Source: JBCCFC01 sp965213595
GTDB taxonomy: Bacteria; Chloroflexota; Anaerolineae; Caldilineales; Caldilineaceae
Assembly (NCBI GenBank): GCA_965213595.1
Contig: CBDBZO010000006.1
Location: 1,178,001-1,242,000, forward strand
Length of the DNA: 64,000 bases
Reading direction: 5' to 3'
A model generated the notes under the pieces. The model did no database searches and was not told where the DNA came from. It saw only the letters and a list, made by a program, of their open reading frames with translations. The position numbers were made by a program, and so were the translations under genes. This document shows positions 1 through 8,795 of this stretch, piece after piece; within the stretch, counting starts at the first letter, position 1; the number at the start of each line of letters is the position of its first letter.

Positions 1-2
1 AC

Positions 3-764
3 GCCCCCTTGGCGCGCCCAACCTCCACCCGCGTGGCCACGCGCGTGCCGTCAGCCCCCACCCCAACCGAGGTGCCGCCCACCCCGACCCCCGTCGCCGC
101 CCAAGCGGACGCGACGGCCACAGCTACCGAACCATTCGCGGCACGACCTGCTGCGGCAACCACAGCCACAGCCTCGGCGGGCGAGACGGTGCGCCCGGAG
201 CGAAGCACGGCCGGGAATGTGATCGAGGCGGAAGCGCTGGGCGAGCCGACCGCTGATCAGCCGAACGGCGGCCCTGCTGACGCCGCTGACGCCGCCGACA
301 ACGTGCAGGATTGGCTGGTGCGCCTGCGCAATCCCCTGGAGGCAAACATCAGCGGGCAACATATCTTCCTCTGGGAGCCCAACTTTACGCTGCCGGAGAC
401 CTACCTCTACGAGCTGATTTTTTGGCGCGTTGGGGATAGTCCGCTCGATAGGGGCTTTAGCCCCGTTGGGGCGGGGCGCGAGGCGAGCGTTGTGGTAGAG
501 CTGACCGAGAGCGCCAGGAGCCTGACCGAGCTGCAGCCGGGGCGAGATTACTTTTGGGGCGTGCTGCTCGTCGATGCCGAGGACACGCAGCATCGCATTA
601 AGCTGTTGAGCGAGCCGCAGCCCTTCCGCTTGTCCACCAGCGATCGCAATCAGGATGAGCGCGGTAGAGCGGAACCAGAGCCGGAAGAGCCATCCGGCGA
701 AGACGGCCAGCCCGAAGATGAGCAACCCAGGGATGACCAACCCGAAGAAGAGGAGCCACGTTGA
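3..764 (+). CDS. Secreted/surface protein with fibronectin-like core, 5' partial
   Basis: The frame is open to the left edge, so the true start lies outside the window. The visible part begins with about 100 residues rich in Pro, Thr and Ala (repeated 'PTPTP'-like runs), a typical extracytoplasmic linker. A folded block of about 110 residues follows, with a sequence like a fibronectin-III or immunoglobulin-like beta sandwich (FLWEPNF, then a YFWGV strand). The tail is very acidic and Pro-rich. The stop overlaps the start of the next gene (TGATG), so the two are probably translated together. No function is recognised; a cell-surface role is inferred from composition and from the pilus locus that follows. 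Confidence 0.6.
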   Translation, partial: APLARPTSTRVATRVPSAPTPTEVPPTPTPVAAQADATATATEPFAARPAAATTATASAGETVRPERSTAGNVIEAEALGEPTADQPNGGPADAADAADNVQDWLVRLRNPLEANISGQHIFLWEPNFTLPETYLYELIFWRVGDSPLDRGFSPVGAGREASVVVELTESARSLTELQPGRDYFWGVLLVDAEDTQHRIKLLSEPQPFRLSTSDRNQDERGRAEPEPEEPSGEDGQPEDEQPRDDQPEEEEPR

Positions 765-1867
765 TGGGTAAAAAAGTATTCCGCCACGGACATCTACCAA
801 CCCCCAACCGACTGGTGAGTTGGATCGCGGCTGCCTGTGTAATTGGCCTATTCAGCGCGCAACCCCAGCAGGGGATGATCTATGCCCAGAACGAAACGTT
901 GCCCACCGCGCCCGCCAAGCAGTACCTGCCGCTGGTTGTGCAGCAGCAGCCGCCGCGCTGGAAGCGGCTGGCCAACGCTGGGGCCGAGCTTTCTGCGCTT
1001 CACTTCGAAGCGCGCCAGCCCGGCGACGCCAATCTCTACCTCGCCGACCGCCGACCGCCGGCAGCAGGAGGCGGCCTCTACGTGGGCAACGTGGGCGCAA
1101 GCTGCCCCGCCGACCAGTCGTTCCCGCCCGTCTACACGGAGGCGCGCGTGCTCTCGCTGGCGTTTGACGGCAGCGGCCTGGGCGTAGCGGGCACCTTCCA
1201 AGAAAAGGTCGCGATTCGTGCCGTCGCTCAATCCGCCGTGGACGAAGAGCAGTGGCGCACCACGGATGGCTCCCTCAACGCGAACGTTTACGGCGTGGCG
1301 CTGCTCAACGGCCTGATCTACGCCGGCACCGATGGGGGGCTCTACCGCAGCGACGACGGCGACAGCTGGGTGCAGGAGAACGCGCTGCCACAAATCAACG
1401 CCCTGGCCGCGCAAGAGACAACGCTCTGGGTGGGCACGTTTACGACTGGCGTCTACCAGCTAGCGCAAGCGAGCGGCGAGCTGCTTGCCCACAGCGACGG
1501 GCTGCCGGATGAAGCGCTTGCCGTTTGGGATTTTGCCTTTGACAGCGAGGGCGTGGCCTACCTTGCCACCAGCGACGGCATCTACTTTAGCGAAAATGGA
1601 AATCCCTGGGCAGCGTGGGGGCTGCAGGGGGAGCTGATCTACAGCGTGGCGTGGGGGGCGGCGCGCGGGGAGGATGCGCTCTACGCAGGCCTGCGCGAGG
1701 GCGGCGTGCAGGTGCGCACGCGCACCGGCCCAGCGTGGCGAGCGGCTGCGCTGGGCGCAGATTGGGACAGCCGCTACACCGTGCGCGATTTGGCCTACGA
1801 TTCCGCGCAGTGTGGCGGCGGCCTCTTTGCTGCCACAAACGATGGCCTTTGGTTTTTGGGTCAGTAG
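764..1867 (+). CDS. Secreted beta-propeller-like protein
   Basis: About 367 residues from the ATG at 764; a TTG at 761 is an alternative. Residues about 15-35 form a hydrophobic signal/anchor segment after a basic start. The rest is built of repeated short blades such as 'YAGTDGGLYRSDDGDSW', 'YLATSDGIYFSENG' and 'FAATNDGLWFLG', typical of BNR/sialidase-type or photosystem-II-stability-factor-like beta-propellers. No enzymatic residues are recognised, and such propellers usually bind ligands or partners outside the cell. It is coupled to the preceding secreted protein by a 4-base overlap and lies just upstream of the two-component system and pilus genes. An accessory or adhesin role for the pilus is possible but is inference. 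Confidence 0.65.
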   Translation: MGKKVFRHGHLPTPNRLVSWIAAACVIGLFSAQPQQGMIYAQNETLPTAPAKQYLPLVVQQQPPRWKRLANAGAELSALHFEARQPGDANLYLADRRPPAAGGGLYVGNVGASCPADQSFPPVYTEARVLSLAFDGSGLGVAGTFQEKVAIRAVAQSAVDEEQWRTTDGSLNANVYGVALLNGLIYAGTDGGLYRSDDGDSWVQENALPQINALAAQETTLWVGTFTTGVYQLAQASGELLAHSDGLPDEALAVWDFAFDSEGVAYLATSDGIYFSENGNPWAAWGLQGELIYSVAWGAARGEDALYAGLREGGVQVRTRTGPAWRAAALGADWDSRYTVRDLAYDSAQCGGGLFAATNDGLWFLGQ

Positions 1868-1966
1868 CTGTGAAAAATCGCTGAAAGGAGCAGTTAACTT
1901 CGTTGCAGCCCCGTCGCTGCCTTCCAGCTTAACCGATGAATCCAGTAAAACAGTTAGGTGGAAACC

Positions 1967-2731
1967 GTGAACAACCCCTGTGTGCTATTTGTGGACGATG
2001 ATCTGATGTTGGCCCGTGCCCTGAGCCGCGTGCTGGAGCAAAATGATTTTGCTGTTGTCCATGTGACAAGCCCCAGCGACGCGCTGAAGTGGCTGCGGGC
2101 CGAACGCCCAAACTTAATTATTCTGGACGTAGATTTACAGGCGTCGTTGACTGGTTACGATCTGGCGCGCCTGCTGCGCCAGGGCGGCTGGACGGGCTCT
2201 TACGCGCTGCGGGGCAATGAATTTGTGGACATCCCCATTCTCATGCTGACCGGCCACGACCAAGTCGACGAACAGCTGACCGGCTACGAAGCGGGCGTGG
2301 ACCAGTATATGAGCAAGCAAGATTTGCGGCTGTCCAAGAAAGATTTGGATGCGCGCCTGCTGGTGGCTCAGCTGCGAGCGTTGCTCAACCGCAACCAGAC
2401 GCCCACCACCGCACCCGACACGATTCGCATCGGTCAACTGTTTATTCACCTCAGCGAAGAGCGCGTCGTCGCCAACGCTAAGCCGGTGGACTTGACGCCC
2501 ACCGAGTATTGCCTGCTACGCTGGCTCGCGCAACACACCGGCGTGGTGCAGAGCCGTGAAGTTCTTCTGGCCGAGGTGTGGCAAATTACCAATCTGGACG
2601 CGGGCAGCACGCGCGTCGTCGACGCCACGGTGCGCCGCCTGCGCAAAAAGTTAACCGAAGCGGGGTGCGGCGAGTTAATTCAATCCAAGCACGGGGTGGG
2701 CTACGTCTTGAGCAGCGAGTCGGATACGTAG
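1967..2731 (+). CDS. OmpR/PhoB-family response regulator
   Basis: DNA-binding response regulator of a two-component system. The receiver domain has the acidic pocket (FVDDD near the start), the phospho-acceptor Asp in 'IILDVD' at about residue 53, and a conserved Lys in 'MSKQD'. The C-terminal half is a winged-helix trans_reg_C domain ('LTPTEYCLLRWL', 'VDATVRRLRKKL', 'GVGYVL'). A GTG start at 1967 is preferred over the in-frame GTG at 1958 because AGGTGG at 1956-1961 is a good ribosome-binding site for it. The receiver has an insertion between beta 3 and beta 4. The gene lies 340 bp before a sensor kinase and at the head of the Tad locus. OmpR-type proteins bind direct repeats spaced by one helical turn, like the TTACAA pairs found upstream of the pilin and toxin genes, so it is the natural candidate regulator (inference). 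Confidence 0.93.
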   Translation: MNNPCVLFVDDDLMLARALSRVLEQNDFAVVHVTSPSDALKWLRAERPNLIILDVDLQASLTGYDLARLLRQGGWTGSYALRGNEFVDIPILMLTGHDQVDEQLTGYEAGVDQYMSKQDLRLSKKDLDARLLVAQLRALLNRNQTPTTAPDTIRIGQLFIHLSEERVVANAKPVDLTPTEYCLLRWLAQHTGVVQSREVLLAEVWQITNLDAGSTRVVDATVRRLRKKLTEAGCGELIQSKHGVGYVLSSESDT

Positions 2732-2762
2732 AGGGTTCGCGTGTGCTGTCGCTGGTGGCTCA

Positions 2763-2782
2763 AAACCCGGTGAACCGGGTTT
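2763..2782 (+). terminator. Short GC hairpin after the response regulator
   Basis: An 8-bp perfect stem (AAACCCGG / CCGGGTTT) with a TGAA loop lies 30 bp after the response-regulator stop codon. Only a short, interrupted T-rich stretch follows, so it could be a weak terminator or an mRNA-stabilising hairpin. Confidence 0.45.
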
Positions 2783-3072
2783 ATCCGCTTTGCAGCCCGG
2801 TTTAGCAGGTTCAAGAAATAAATAGGTAATGCGGAGTGAGCATCCTCAGATGCGAACGGGTCGACGAGATTACCTGATTAAATCCCTAACCTGCTACACC
2901 GGGCATGGGCGCTGGAGCCCGGCGGCTTTCGCGCTGGGCGGTCGCTGTTTGCACAACCGTCTGATTCCTTGCGCCGCGCTGGTTTTGGTACTAAGCATGA
3001 GTACCGGGCGTTCTTGGCTGCCGCCGCTGCATGGGTAGATTGCATTTGATGTCTCTACGAGTAAAGTGAAGC
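2783..3072. other. Intergenic region before the sensor kinase
   Basis: About 290 bp without a convincing gene. A 69-codon open frame at 2829-3038 has no ribosome-binding site, no recognisable domain and poor composition, so it is not called. The stretch probably holds the leader or promoter of the sensor kinase, but no clear -35/-10 pair or TTACAA box pair is visible. Confidence 0.4.
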
Positions 3073-4800
3073 ATGAAGAAATTGTGGCTGGGCCATCTGA
3101 AGCCAAGCGAACTGCGCCGCCAGTTTGACCTGCTTTCCGTTCGCATCACGCTGCTTTTCACCATTCTCTTCGTCGCCGCAGCCGTTTACGTCAACGGTGC
3201 CGTCCTCCTGTATTCTCAGGCGGAGCTGCACCAGATCCGCCAGGTCGATTCCGTGGCCTTGCTGGCGCGTGCCGCCGACCAGCTTTCGCTCTACGTGGCA
3301 ACGAGCACGTCGCCCGACGAGGGGGTGGCGCGGTACGCCAGCCGTCTCGTCACAAGCCTGCCCGGTGAGGACGTGGCGGTTTACAACCAAAGCGGCGAGC
3401 TGATCCACGCCTCGCTAGGCAGCCGCCTGCCCAACCGGCTCGTGCCCAATGACGACACCTCCACGCCCGTGGAGGAGCTGGCCGCAGAGGAGCCGCTTTG
3501 GGACGTAGGCTACAGCGCCCAGCCGCTGACCGATGAGTTTGAGCTGCTGTTTGGGCCGCTTCTCTTCGCGGATGAAGTTGTGGGCTGGCAGGCCATCTGC
3601 TACGATCTATCGACGGAGCAGCGGTTGAATCAAAACGTCTTTTTGCGCTCGGCAAGCGGGCTGCTGTTGATTTTGGCGTTGATTTTGTCGTCGGGCGTCT
3701 ACCTGCGCAGCTTTACCCGTCGCAACATAGCTCCCCTCATCAGCGCCACGCAGCGCATCGCCCGCTCACAGTGGCAGGAGCCGCTGAACGCGGAGTTGAC
3801 CGGTGAATTTGCCCAGATCGGCCACTCAATCGAGGCCATGCGCCAGGGCTTGCAGGAGTACGAGCGCCAGCGACAGCTTGTCCTCGCTCGCATTTCGCAC
3901 GACGTGTTGGGGCCGCTCAAAACCATTTCGACCATTGCCTCGCTCAATCAGCCGGACGAGGCCGAACACGTCGCCTTCTCCGGCGGCAAGCCGGCGTTTG
4001 TCGCCAACGGGCACGCCAGCCCCTTGCAGGACGATTGGGAGGTCGTGGCCGTCTGTTCCGATCACGTCAACCGCCTGCTGGAAGATATCAAATATCTGGT
4101 GGGCGGTGGCCGCGTGGATTATTTGGCGAGCCAAAGTGCGTCGCCGCTGGCGCTGCTGCCCGTGCTGACGCAGATTCTCGCCTACTACCGCACCAAGACG
4201 GGCACGCGCGTGCGCTTCTCCCTCAAAGAGCCGGCCGCTGGCTCAGCAGCAAACGCGCCCTTCTGCGTCTGCATCGACCGGACGCGCCTAACCCAGGTCG
4301 TGGGCAATTTAATCGACAACGCCCTGTCCCACGGGCAGGCGACATCGATTACGCTGTCGCTGCGCCGGGAAGCGGTGGGCGAGCAGGATTTTATTTGGCT
4401 GGGCGTGCAGGACAACGGCATTGGCATTCCGGCGGCGGTGCGTCCGCGGATTTTTGAAGAACGCTTTTCTACCAGCGGAATAAATGGCGACGGAAATCGC
4501 GGCGCAAACGGCTGGACAGCATCGCACTTCCACCAGCGCGGCAGCCACCAGCACGAGAGCCATCACGGGTTGGGGTTGGCAATTGTGGCAGATATTATAC
4601 GCGCCAGCGGCGGCGCCATCGACGTCGACGGCGCGCCGCAGGGCGGCACAACGTTTACGCTGCGGCTGCCTGCCTGTCGCGAGGCAAGCGGTGATCAAAG
4701 CGATGTTGAGCCCTGCAGCGCCGCGGGTGGGGCGGCGGTTGCCGAAGTTGTGCACAACGGAGCGGACAGTGCGGGGGAAGCGGTGACTCATGCTGTTTAA
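3073..4800 (+). CDS. Membrane sensor histidine kinase
   Basis: Sensor kinase of 575 residues, probable partner of the response regulator just upstream. Transmembrane helix 1 spans residues about 23-46 and helix 2 about 193-212, enclosing an extracytoplasmic sensor of about 145 residues. A HAMP-like linker follows. The phospho-acceptor His is at about 276 in 'RISHDVLGPLK', the N box is 'VVGNLIDNALSHG' at about 407, G1 is 'DNGIGIP' at about 446 and G2 is 'HGLGLAIV' at about 497. The H box has Asp after His instead of the usual Glu. A His/Gly/Asn-rich insert of about 30 residues sits between the F box and G2, a hypervariable lid region. The last 11 bp overlap the prepilin peptidase gene, tying the kinase to the pilus operon. 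Confidence 0.92.
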   Translation: MKKLWLGHLKPSELRRQFDLLSVRITLLFTILFVAAAVYVNGAVLLYSQAELHQIRQVDSVALLARAADQLSLYVATSTSPDEGVARYASRLVTSLPGEDVAVYNQSGELIHASLGSRLPNRLVPNDDTSTPVEELAAEEPLWDVGYSAQPLTDEFELLFGPLLFADEVVGWQAICYDLSTEQRLNQNVFLRSASGLLLILALILSSGVYLRSFTRRNIAPLISATQRIARSQWQEPLNAELTGEFAQIGHSIEAMRQGLQEYERQRQLVLARISHDVLGPLKTISTIASLNQPDEAEHVAFSGGKPAFVANGHASPLQDDWEVVAVCSDHVNRLLEDIKYLVGGGRVDYLASQSASPLALLPVLTQILAYYRTKTGTRVRFSLKEPAAGSAANAPFCVCIDRTRLTQVVGNLIDNALSHGQATSITLSLRREAVGEQDFIWLGVQDNGIGIPAAVRPRIFEERFSTSGINGDGNRGANGWTASHFHQRGSHQHESHHGLGLAIVADIIRASGGAIDVDGAPQGGTTFTLRLPACREASGDQSDVEPCSAAGGAAVAEVVHNGADSAGEAVTHAV

Positions 4801-5230
4801 GGTGTGGTGCGTGGCGTGCCTGGCGGCGTTTGTCTACTGTGGCTACGTCGACAGCCGCACGCGCAAAATCCCAAACCGGGTGACCTACCCCTTTCTGCTG
4901 GCCACGCTGACGTTGACGCTGGTGGTGGGATTGTGGCCGCCGGCGCTCTACGGTGGCCTGCTGGCCGGCGGCGTGCTGCTCGTGCCGCGGCTGGTGGGCG
5001 GGCGCAGCGCGGGCGGCATGGGCGACGTAAAGCTAGGCGCGCTGGGGGGACTGCTCGTGGGACCACAGCTCTCGATCTTGGCGCTGCTGCTGGCCTTTGT
5101 CAGCGCATCGCTGGTGCTGCTGCCGCTGATCATCGCCAAACGGGTAAGCTGGCGACAGCCCGTTCCCTTTGGCCCCTTTCTCGCGCTGGGCTTTGGTCTC
5201 TTTCTCGTGCTCTTTATTTTTGCTAGCTAA
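4790..5230 (+). CDS. tadV: Prepilin peptidase, TadV/CpaA type
   Basis: Integral-membrane aspartic protease (A24 family) that cuts the leader of Flp-type prepilins at the cytoplasmic membrane. At 146 residues it is the short TadV/CpaA form without an N-methyltransferase domain. The two catalytic aspartates are visible: D21 in 'GYVDSRTRKIPN' and D79 in the GxGD motif 'GGMGDVKLG'. About four to five hydrophobic helices are present. It overlaps the kinase gene by 11 bp and is followed 19 bp later by the ATPase gene. It is the only prepilin peptidase in the window, so it is the likely processing enzyme for the pilin and for the pilin-leader toxins downstream (inference). Confidence 0.92.
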   Translation: MLFKVWCVACLAAFVYCGYVDSRTRKIPNRVTYPFLLATLTLTLVVGLWPPALYGGLLAGGVLLVPRLVGGRSAGGMGDVKLGALGGLLVGPQLSILALLLAFVSASLVLLPLIIAKRVSWRQPVPFGPFLALGFGLFLVLFIFAS

Positions 5231-5249
5231 CTGCTGAGGATCTTCAACC

Positions 5250-7754
5250 ATGATTGCAAACACCCACCGCTGGACGCCGCTGACGCGACCGCAATTTCAA
5301 CAGCCGGACGGCAACACGCTGGCAATGGACGAAGCCACCGCCGAGCTGGCGCGTCAGTGGCAGGAAAAATTTCTGCAGAGCGTCAATCTCGAAGAGCTGA
5401 TTCGCATGGAGCCCTCCGTGCGGCGCACGCGCATTGAGCAAAAGCTGAGCGACTTGATGCGCAACGGGGAGGATAAGCTGCCGTACGGGCAGTACAATCA
5501 AATCGTTACGTATATTTTGAACGAAGCGCTCGGCTACGGGCCGCTCGCCGGCCTGATTTACGATCCGGGCATCACCGAAATTATGGTCAACGGCCCGGAT
5601 TCGATCTACATCGAGCGCGATGGCAAAATCCAGCCCTATTACGACATTCAATTCCAGGGCGAAGAGCATCTGCGCAACATTATCGACCGCATTGTCTCGC
5701 GCGTGGGGCGGCGCATCGATGAATCCAGCCCCACGGTGGATGCGCGGCTGGAGGACGGCAGCCGCGTCAACGTGATGGTGCCGCCGCTGAGCCTGGACGG
5801 CCCGATTTTGACCATCCGCAAATTTCAGCGCAACCCCTTTGATTTGGATCAGCTCGTTCACATCGGCACGCTCAACGAGGAGATGGCGCGCTTTCTCGAA
5901 GCCTGCGTGCGCGCGCGGCTGAGCATTCTCGTCAGCGGCGGCACGGGCGCGGGCAAAACGACGCTGCTCAACGCCCTGGCCAGCCACATCGACCACCGCG
6001 AGCGCATCATTACCGTGGAAGATTCCGCCGAGCTGAAGTTTCACCAGCAGCACCCCCACGTGGTGCGCTCGGAAACGCGCCCCCCCAACATGCAGGGCTC
6101 CGGCCAGGTATTGATTCGCGATCTCGTGCGCAACGCGCTGCGCATGAGGCCGGATCGCATCGTCGTTGGCGAGGTGCGCGGGGCCGAGGCGCTGGACATG
6201 CTTCAGGCCATGAACACCGGCCACGAAGGCTCGATGACCACGATCCACGCCAATACGCCCCACGATGCGCTGCGCCGCGTCGAGACGATGGTGATGTGGG
6301 CCGAGGGCGCATCGTCACTGCCGCTGACGGCCATCCGCGAACAAATTGTCAGCGCCATCAACATCGTCGTACAGATTTCGCGCTTCCCCAACGGGCGCAA
6401 GGTCACCGCCATCAGCGAAGTGCAGGAGCTGCGCCGCGGCGACATCATCATGTCCGACATTTTCCGCTTTGATGTCTTTGAAACGGATTCGGTCAACGGC
6501 AGCGTCTCCGGTCGCTTTGACGCCACGGGCGTTGTGCCCTCGCGCTACATGCAGCTGCAAACGCGCGGCGCCCGCAACCTGACGCCCAAGATGTTTGAGC
6601 CAAGCTACTTTGCCAGCCGCTTTGGCGAGATTATGCTGGACGAGAACGTCACCGAAATTATGATCAACGGCATTGCCGATACGCGCGTCGAGCGGCGCAA
6701 CCAGGGCATCGTCTCCGTGCCGCTCTTCTTCGACAGCGAAGCGCACCTGATCAGCACCATCAACAGCATTATTGCGCCGCTGGGCAAGCGCATCGACGCC
6801 CGCAACCCGACGGTGGATGCGCGCCTGCCGGACGGCAGCCGCGTCAACGTCGTCATCCCGCCCGTTTCGCAAAATGGCCCGGTGATGACGATTCGCCGCT
6901 TTCCCAAGGAGCCCATGCGGATGCGCGACCTGCTTGAAGGCGGCTCGCTGACGCGCGAAATGGCGGATTTTCTGCGCGCGGCGGTGCAGGCGCGTCTCAA
7001 CATTCTTGTCAGCGGCGGCACGGGCAGCGGCAAGACGACGCTGCTCAACGCGCTCTCCAGCTTTATCGCCGAGAGCGACCAGGACGAGCGGCTGATCACC
7101 ATCGAGGATGTGGCCGAGCTTCAGCTCCAGCACGATCACTGGATTCGGCTGGAGGCGCGCCCGGCCGATGATTTTGGCGAAGGGCAGATGACGATTCGGG
7201 ATTTGGTCAAGAACGCGCTGCGTATGCGGCCGGATCGCATTATCGTGGGCGAGGTGCGCGGCGGCGAGGCGCTGGACATGCTCCAGGCCATGAACACCGG
7301 CCACGAAGGCTCGATGACCACCGTCCACGCCAATACGCCACACGATGCCTTTAGCCGCCTCGAAACGATGGTCGCCTACGACGGCACGTCGCTGCCGTCA
7401 CACACTGTGCGCGCCCAGATTCAGGGCGCGCTGGACCTGATCGTGCAGGTCAGCCGCCTGCCGGACGGTCGCCGCCGCGTCATGAAGATTTCCGAAGTCA
7501 ACAAGCAGGATCGCGATCATCTTTCCGTCTCGGATATTTTTGCCTACCACCTGGAGAATGTCGCGGAGGAGCTGCCGCTGATGGCTGGACACGTTAACGG
7601 CCACTCCAACGGCCACCCCGACGGCCACGCGCCAGCCAGCAGCGGCAGCGGACGCAGCGACGAAGAAGGCCACCGCTGCGTCAACGCACACCCGGCCTGC
7701 CTCCGGCTCATGCGCGAGCGGGGCACTGATTATGAATTGGAGCTAAACGCATGA
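5250..7754 (+). CDS. tadA: Tandem TadA/CpaF-type secretion ATPase (two ATPase modules)
   Basis: Cytoplasmic motor ATPase of the Tad/type II-type IV pilus family. Unusually, the 834-residue chain holds two consecutive CpaF/TadA modules, each complete. Walker A is 'GGTGAGKTT' at about residue 230 and again 'GGTGSGKTT' at about 590. The Walker B/His-box segment ('RPDRI(V/I)VGEVRG' followed by 'NTGHEGSMTT') appears in both halves, as does the N-terminal 'GPL(A/I)...EIMVNG'-type domain (6600s: 'NVTEIMINGI'). Normal TadA proteins are about 400-480 residues with one module. The tail of about 50 residues is rich in His, Gly, Asn and Asp. The stop overlaps the start of tadB (ATGA). The gene is not frameshifted, so the duplication looks functional. 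Confidence 0.93.
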   Translation: MIANTHRWTPLTRPQFQQPDGNTLAMDEATAELARQWQEKFLQSVNLEELIRMEPSVRRTRIEQKLSDLMRNGEDKLPYGQYNQIVTYILNEALGYGPLAGLIYDPGITEIMVNGPDSIYIERDGKIQPYYDIQFQGEEHLRNIIDRIVSRVGRRIDESSPTVDARLEDGSRVNVMVPPLSLDGPILTIRKFQRNPFDLDQLVHIGTLNEEMARFLEACVRARLSILVSGGTGAGKTTLLNALASHIDHRERIITVEDSAELKFHQQHPHVVRSETRPPNMQGSGQVLIRDLVRNALRMRPDRIVVGEVRGAEALDMLQAMNTGHEGSMTTIHANTPHDALRRVETMVMWAEGASSLPLTAIREQIVSAINIVVQISRFPNGRKVTAISEVQELRRGDIIMSDIFRFDVFETDSVNGSVSGRFDATGVVPSRYMQLQTRGARNLTPKMFEPSYFASRFGEIMLDENVTEIMINGIADTRVERRNQGIVSVPLFFDSEAHLISTINSIIAPLGKRIDARNPTVDARLPDGSRVNVVIPPVSQNGPVMTIRRFPKEPMRMRDLLEGGSLTREMADFLRAAVQARLNILVSGGTGSGKTTLLNALSSFIAESDQDERLITIEDVAELQLQHDHWIRLEARPADDFGEGQMTIRDLVKNALRMRPDRIIVGEVRGGEALDMLQAMNTGHEGSMTTVHANTPHDAFSRLETMVAYDGTSLPSHTVRAQIQGALDLIVQVSRLPDGRRRVMKISEVNKQDRDHLSVSDIFAYHLENVAEELPLMAGHVNGHSNGHPDGHAPASSGSGRSDEEGHRCVNAHPACLRLMRERGTDYELELNA

Positions 7755-8728
7755 CTCTTGTTCCCGTGATTCCGATGTGGATGCAGCTGGCCCTGGCGCT
7801 GGGCCTGGGCGGCGGCGTCTTTGTACTGAGCGGCGGCATTTTCAACCTGCTCTCCTCGCGGCGGCAGGGTCGCCACGTGGAGGAGCGGCTGCAGCGTTTT
7901 GGTCGCTACGCCCGCGGCAAGAGCCTGCGCCAGCGGCTGACGGAAGGTGCGGAAGCGCGCCTCGCTTCCACCAAGTTCGGCCAACGCGTGCAGCACAATC
8001 TGGATGCGGCCGATCTGCCCTGGAGCCTGCTGCTGCTCGTAGCCATCTGGAGCGCGCTTCTTGTCGTGATTAGTTTGGCGCTCTACCTGCTGCTCTCGCT
8101 TGGCTCCTACACCAACGCGGTTTTGAGCGTTGGCGCGACGACATTCTTGATTTATTTCTACCTCATGAACCGACGCGACTCCTATGAGCGCGCCCTGCAG
8201 GCGCAAACGCCCGACGTTGCCCAGCTCATCAGCAACAGCCTGCGCGCGGGGCAATCGCTCTACTTCTCGCTCTTCGAGGTGGAGGAGAAGCTGCCCAACC
8301 CAGCCAGCCGCGAGTTTCGGCGGCTGCGCCAGCAGATTGATCTGGGTGAGCCAACGGATCAAGCATTGCGCAACTTTATGGAGCGCCACCCCGGCGAGGA
8401 GATGCGCATTCTGTTTACGTCGCTGCTGGTGCAGCGACGGGCGGGCGGCGACTTGATCAAGACGCTGGCCTCGATCTCTTCTGCGATTCGCGCGCGCCGC
8501 CGCGTGCGCAACGAGGTGGACACCATCACCGCCGAAGCGCGCCAGACGAGCCTGATCGTGTTGGTGCTGCCCTTTATGGTGCTGGTAATTCTCAACCGCG
8601 TTTCGCCCGGTATGGTGACGCAGTTTATTGCAAATCCGCTGGGGTTGGTCTTTTTCATTATTGTCTACCTGCTGCCCCAAGTTGCAGCCTTCTTTGTGAT
8701 TCGGCGCATTGGAAACGTGAAGGTTTAG
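7751..8728 (+). CDS. tadB: Tad pilus inner-membrane platform protein TadB-like
   Basis: Type II secretion F-domain (T2SSF) protein of 325 residues. It forms the membrane platform on which the TadA ATPase acts. Hydrophobic segments lie at residues about 8-30, about 95-135 (two) and at the C terminus (about 270-320). The cytoplasmic T2SSF core has the usual pattern 'ALQAQ.PDVAQLISNSLRAGQSL...' and '..HPGEEMRILFTSLLVQRRAGGDL'. It overlaps tadA by 4 bp and is followed by the paralogous tadC, the standard Tad order. Confidence 0.9.
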   Translation: MTLVPVIPMWMQLALALGLGGGVFVLSGGIFNLLSSRRQGRHVEERLQRFGRYARGKSLRQRLTEGAEARLASTKFGQRVQHNLDAADLPWSLLLLVAIWSALLVVISLALYLLLSLGSYTNAVLSVGATTFLIYFYLMNRRDSYERALQAQTPDVAQLISNSLRAGQSLYFSLFEVEEKLPNPASREFRRLRQQIDLGEPTDQALRNFMERHPGEEMRILFTSLLVQRRAGGDLIKTLASISSAIRARRRVRNEVDTITAEARQTSLIVLVLPFMVLVILNRVSPGMVTQFIANPLGLVFFIIVYLLPQVAAFFVIRRIGNVKV

Positions 8729-8795
8729 CAGAGGCAACGGCAAGCTAAGCGCGCTTGGCTTGAGCAAGACTTGAGCAAGATAAGAGGATATCTAC

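Noticed and set aside
2829..3038. 69-codon open frame between regulator and kinase
   Set aside because: No ribosome-binding site, no recognisable domain and a composition unlike its neighbours; probably chance.
5244..7343. Long minus-strand open frames opposite tadA (339 and 342 codons)
   Set aside because: Shadow frames of a high-GC gene; the duplicated ATPase modules give two similar shadows. The plus strand has clear Walker motifs.
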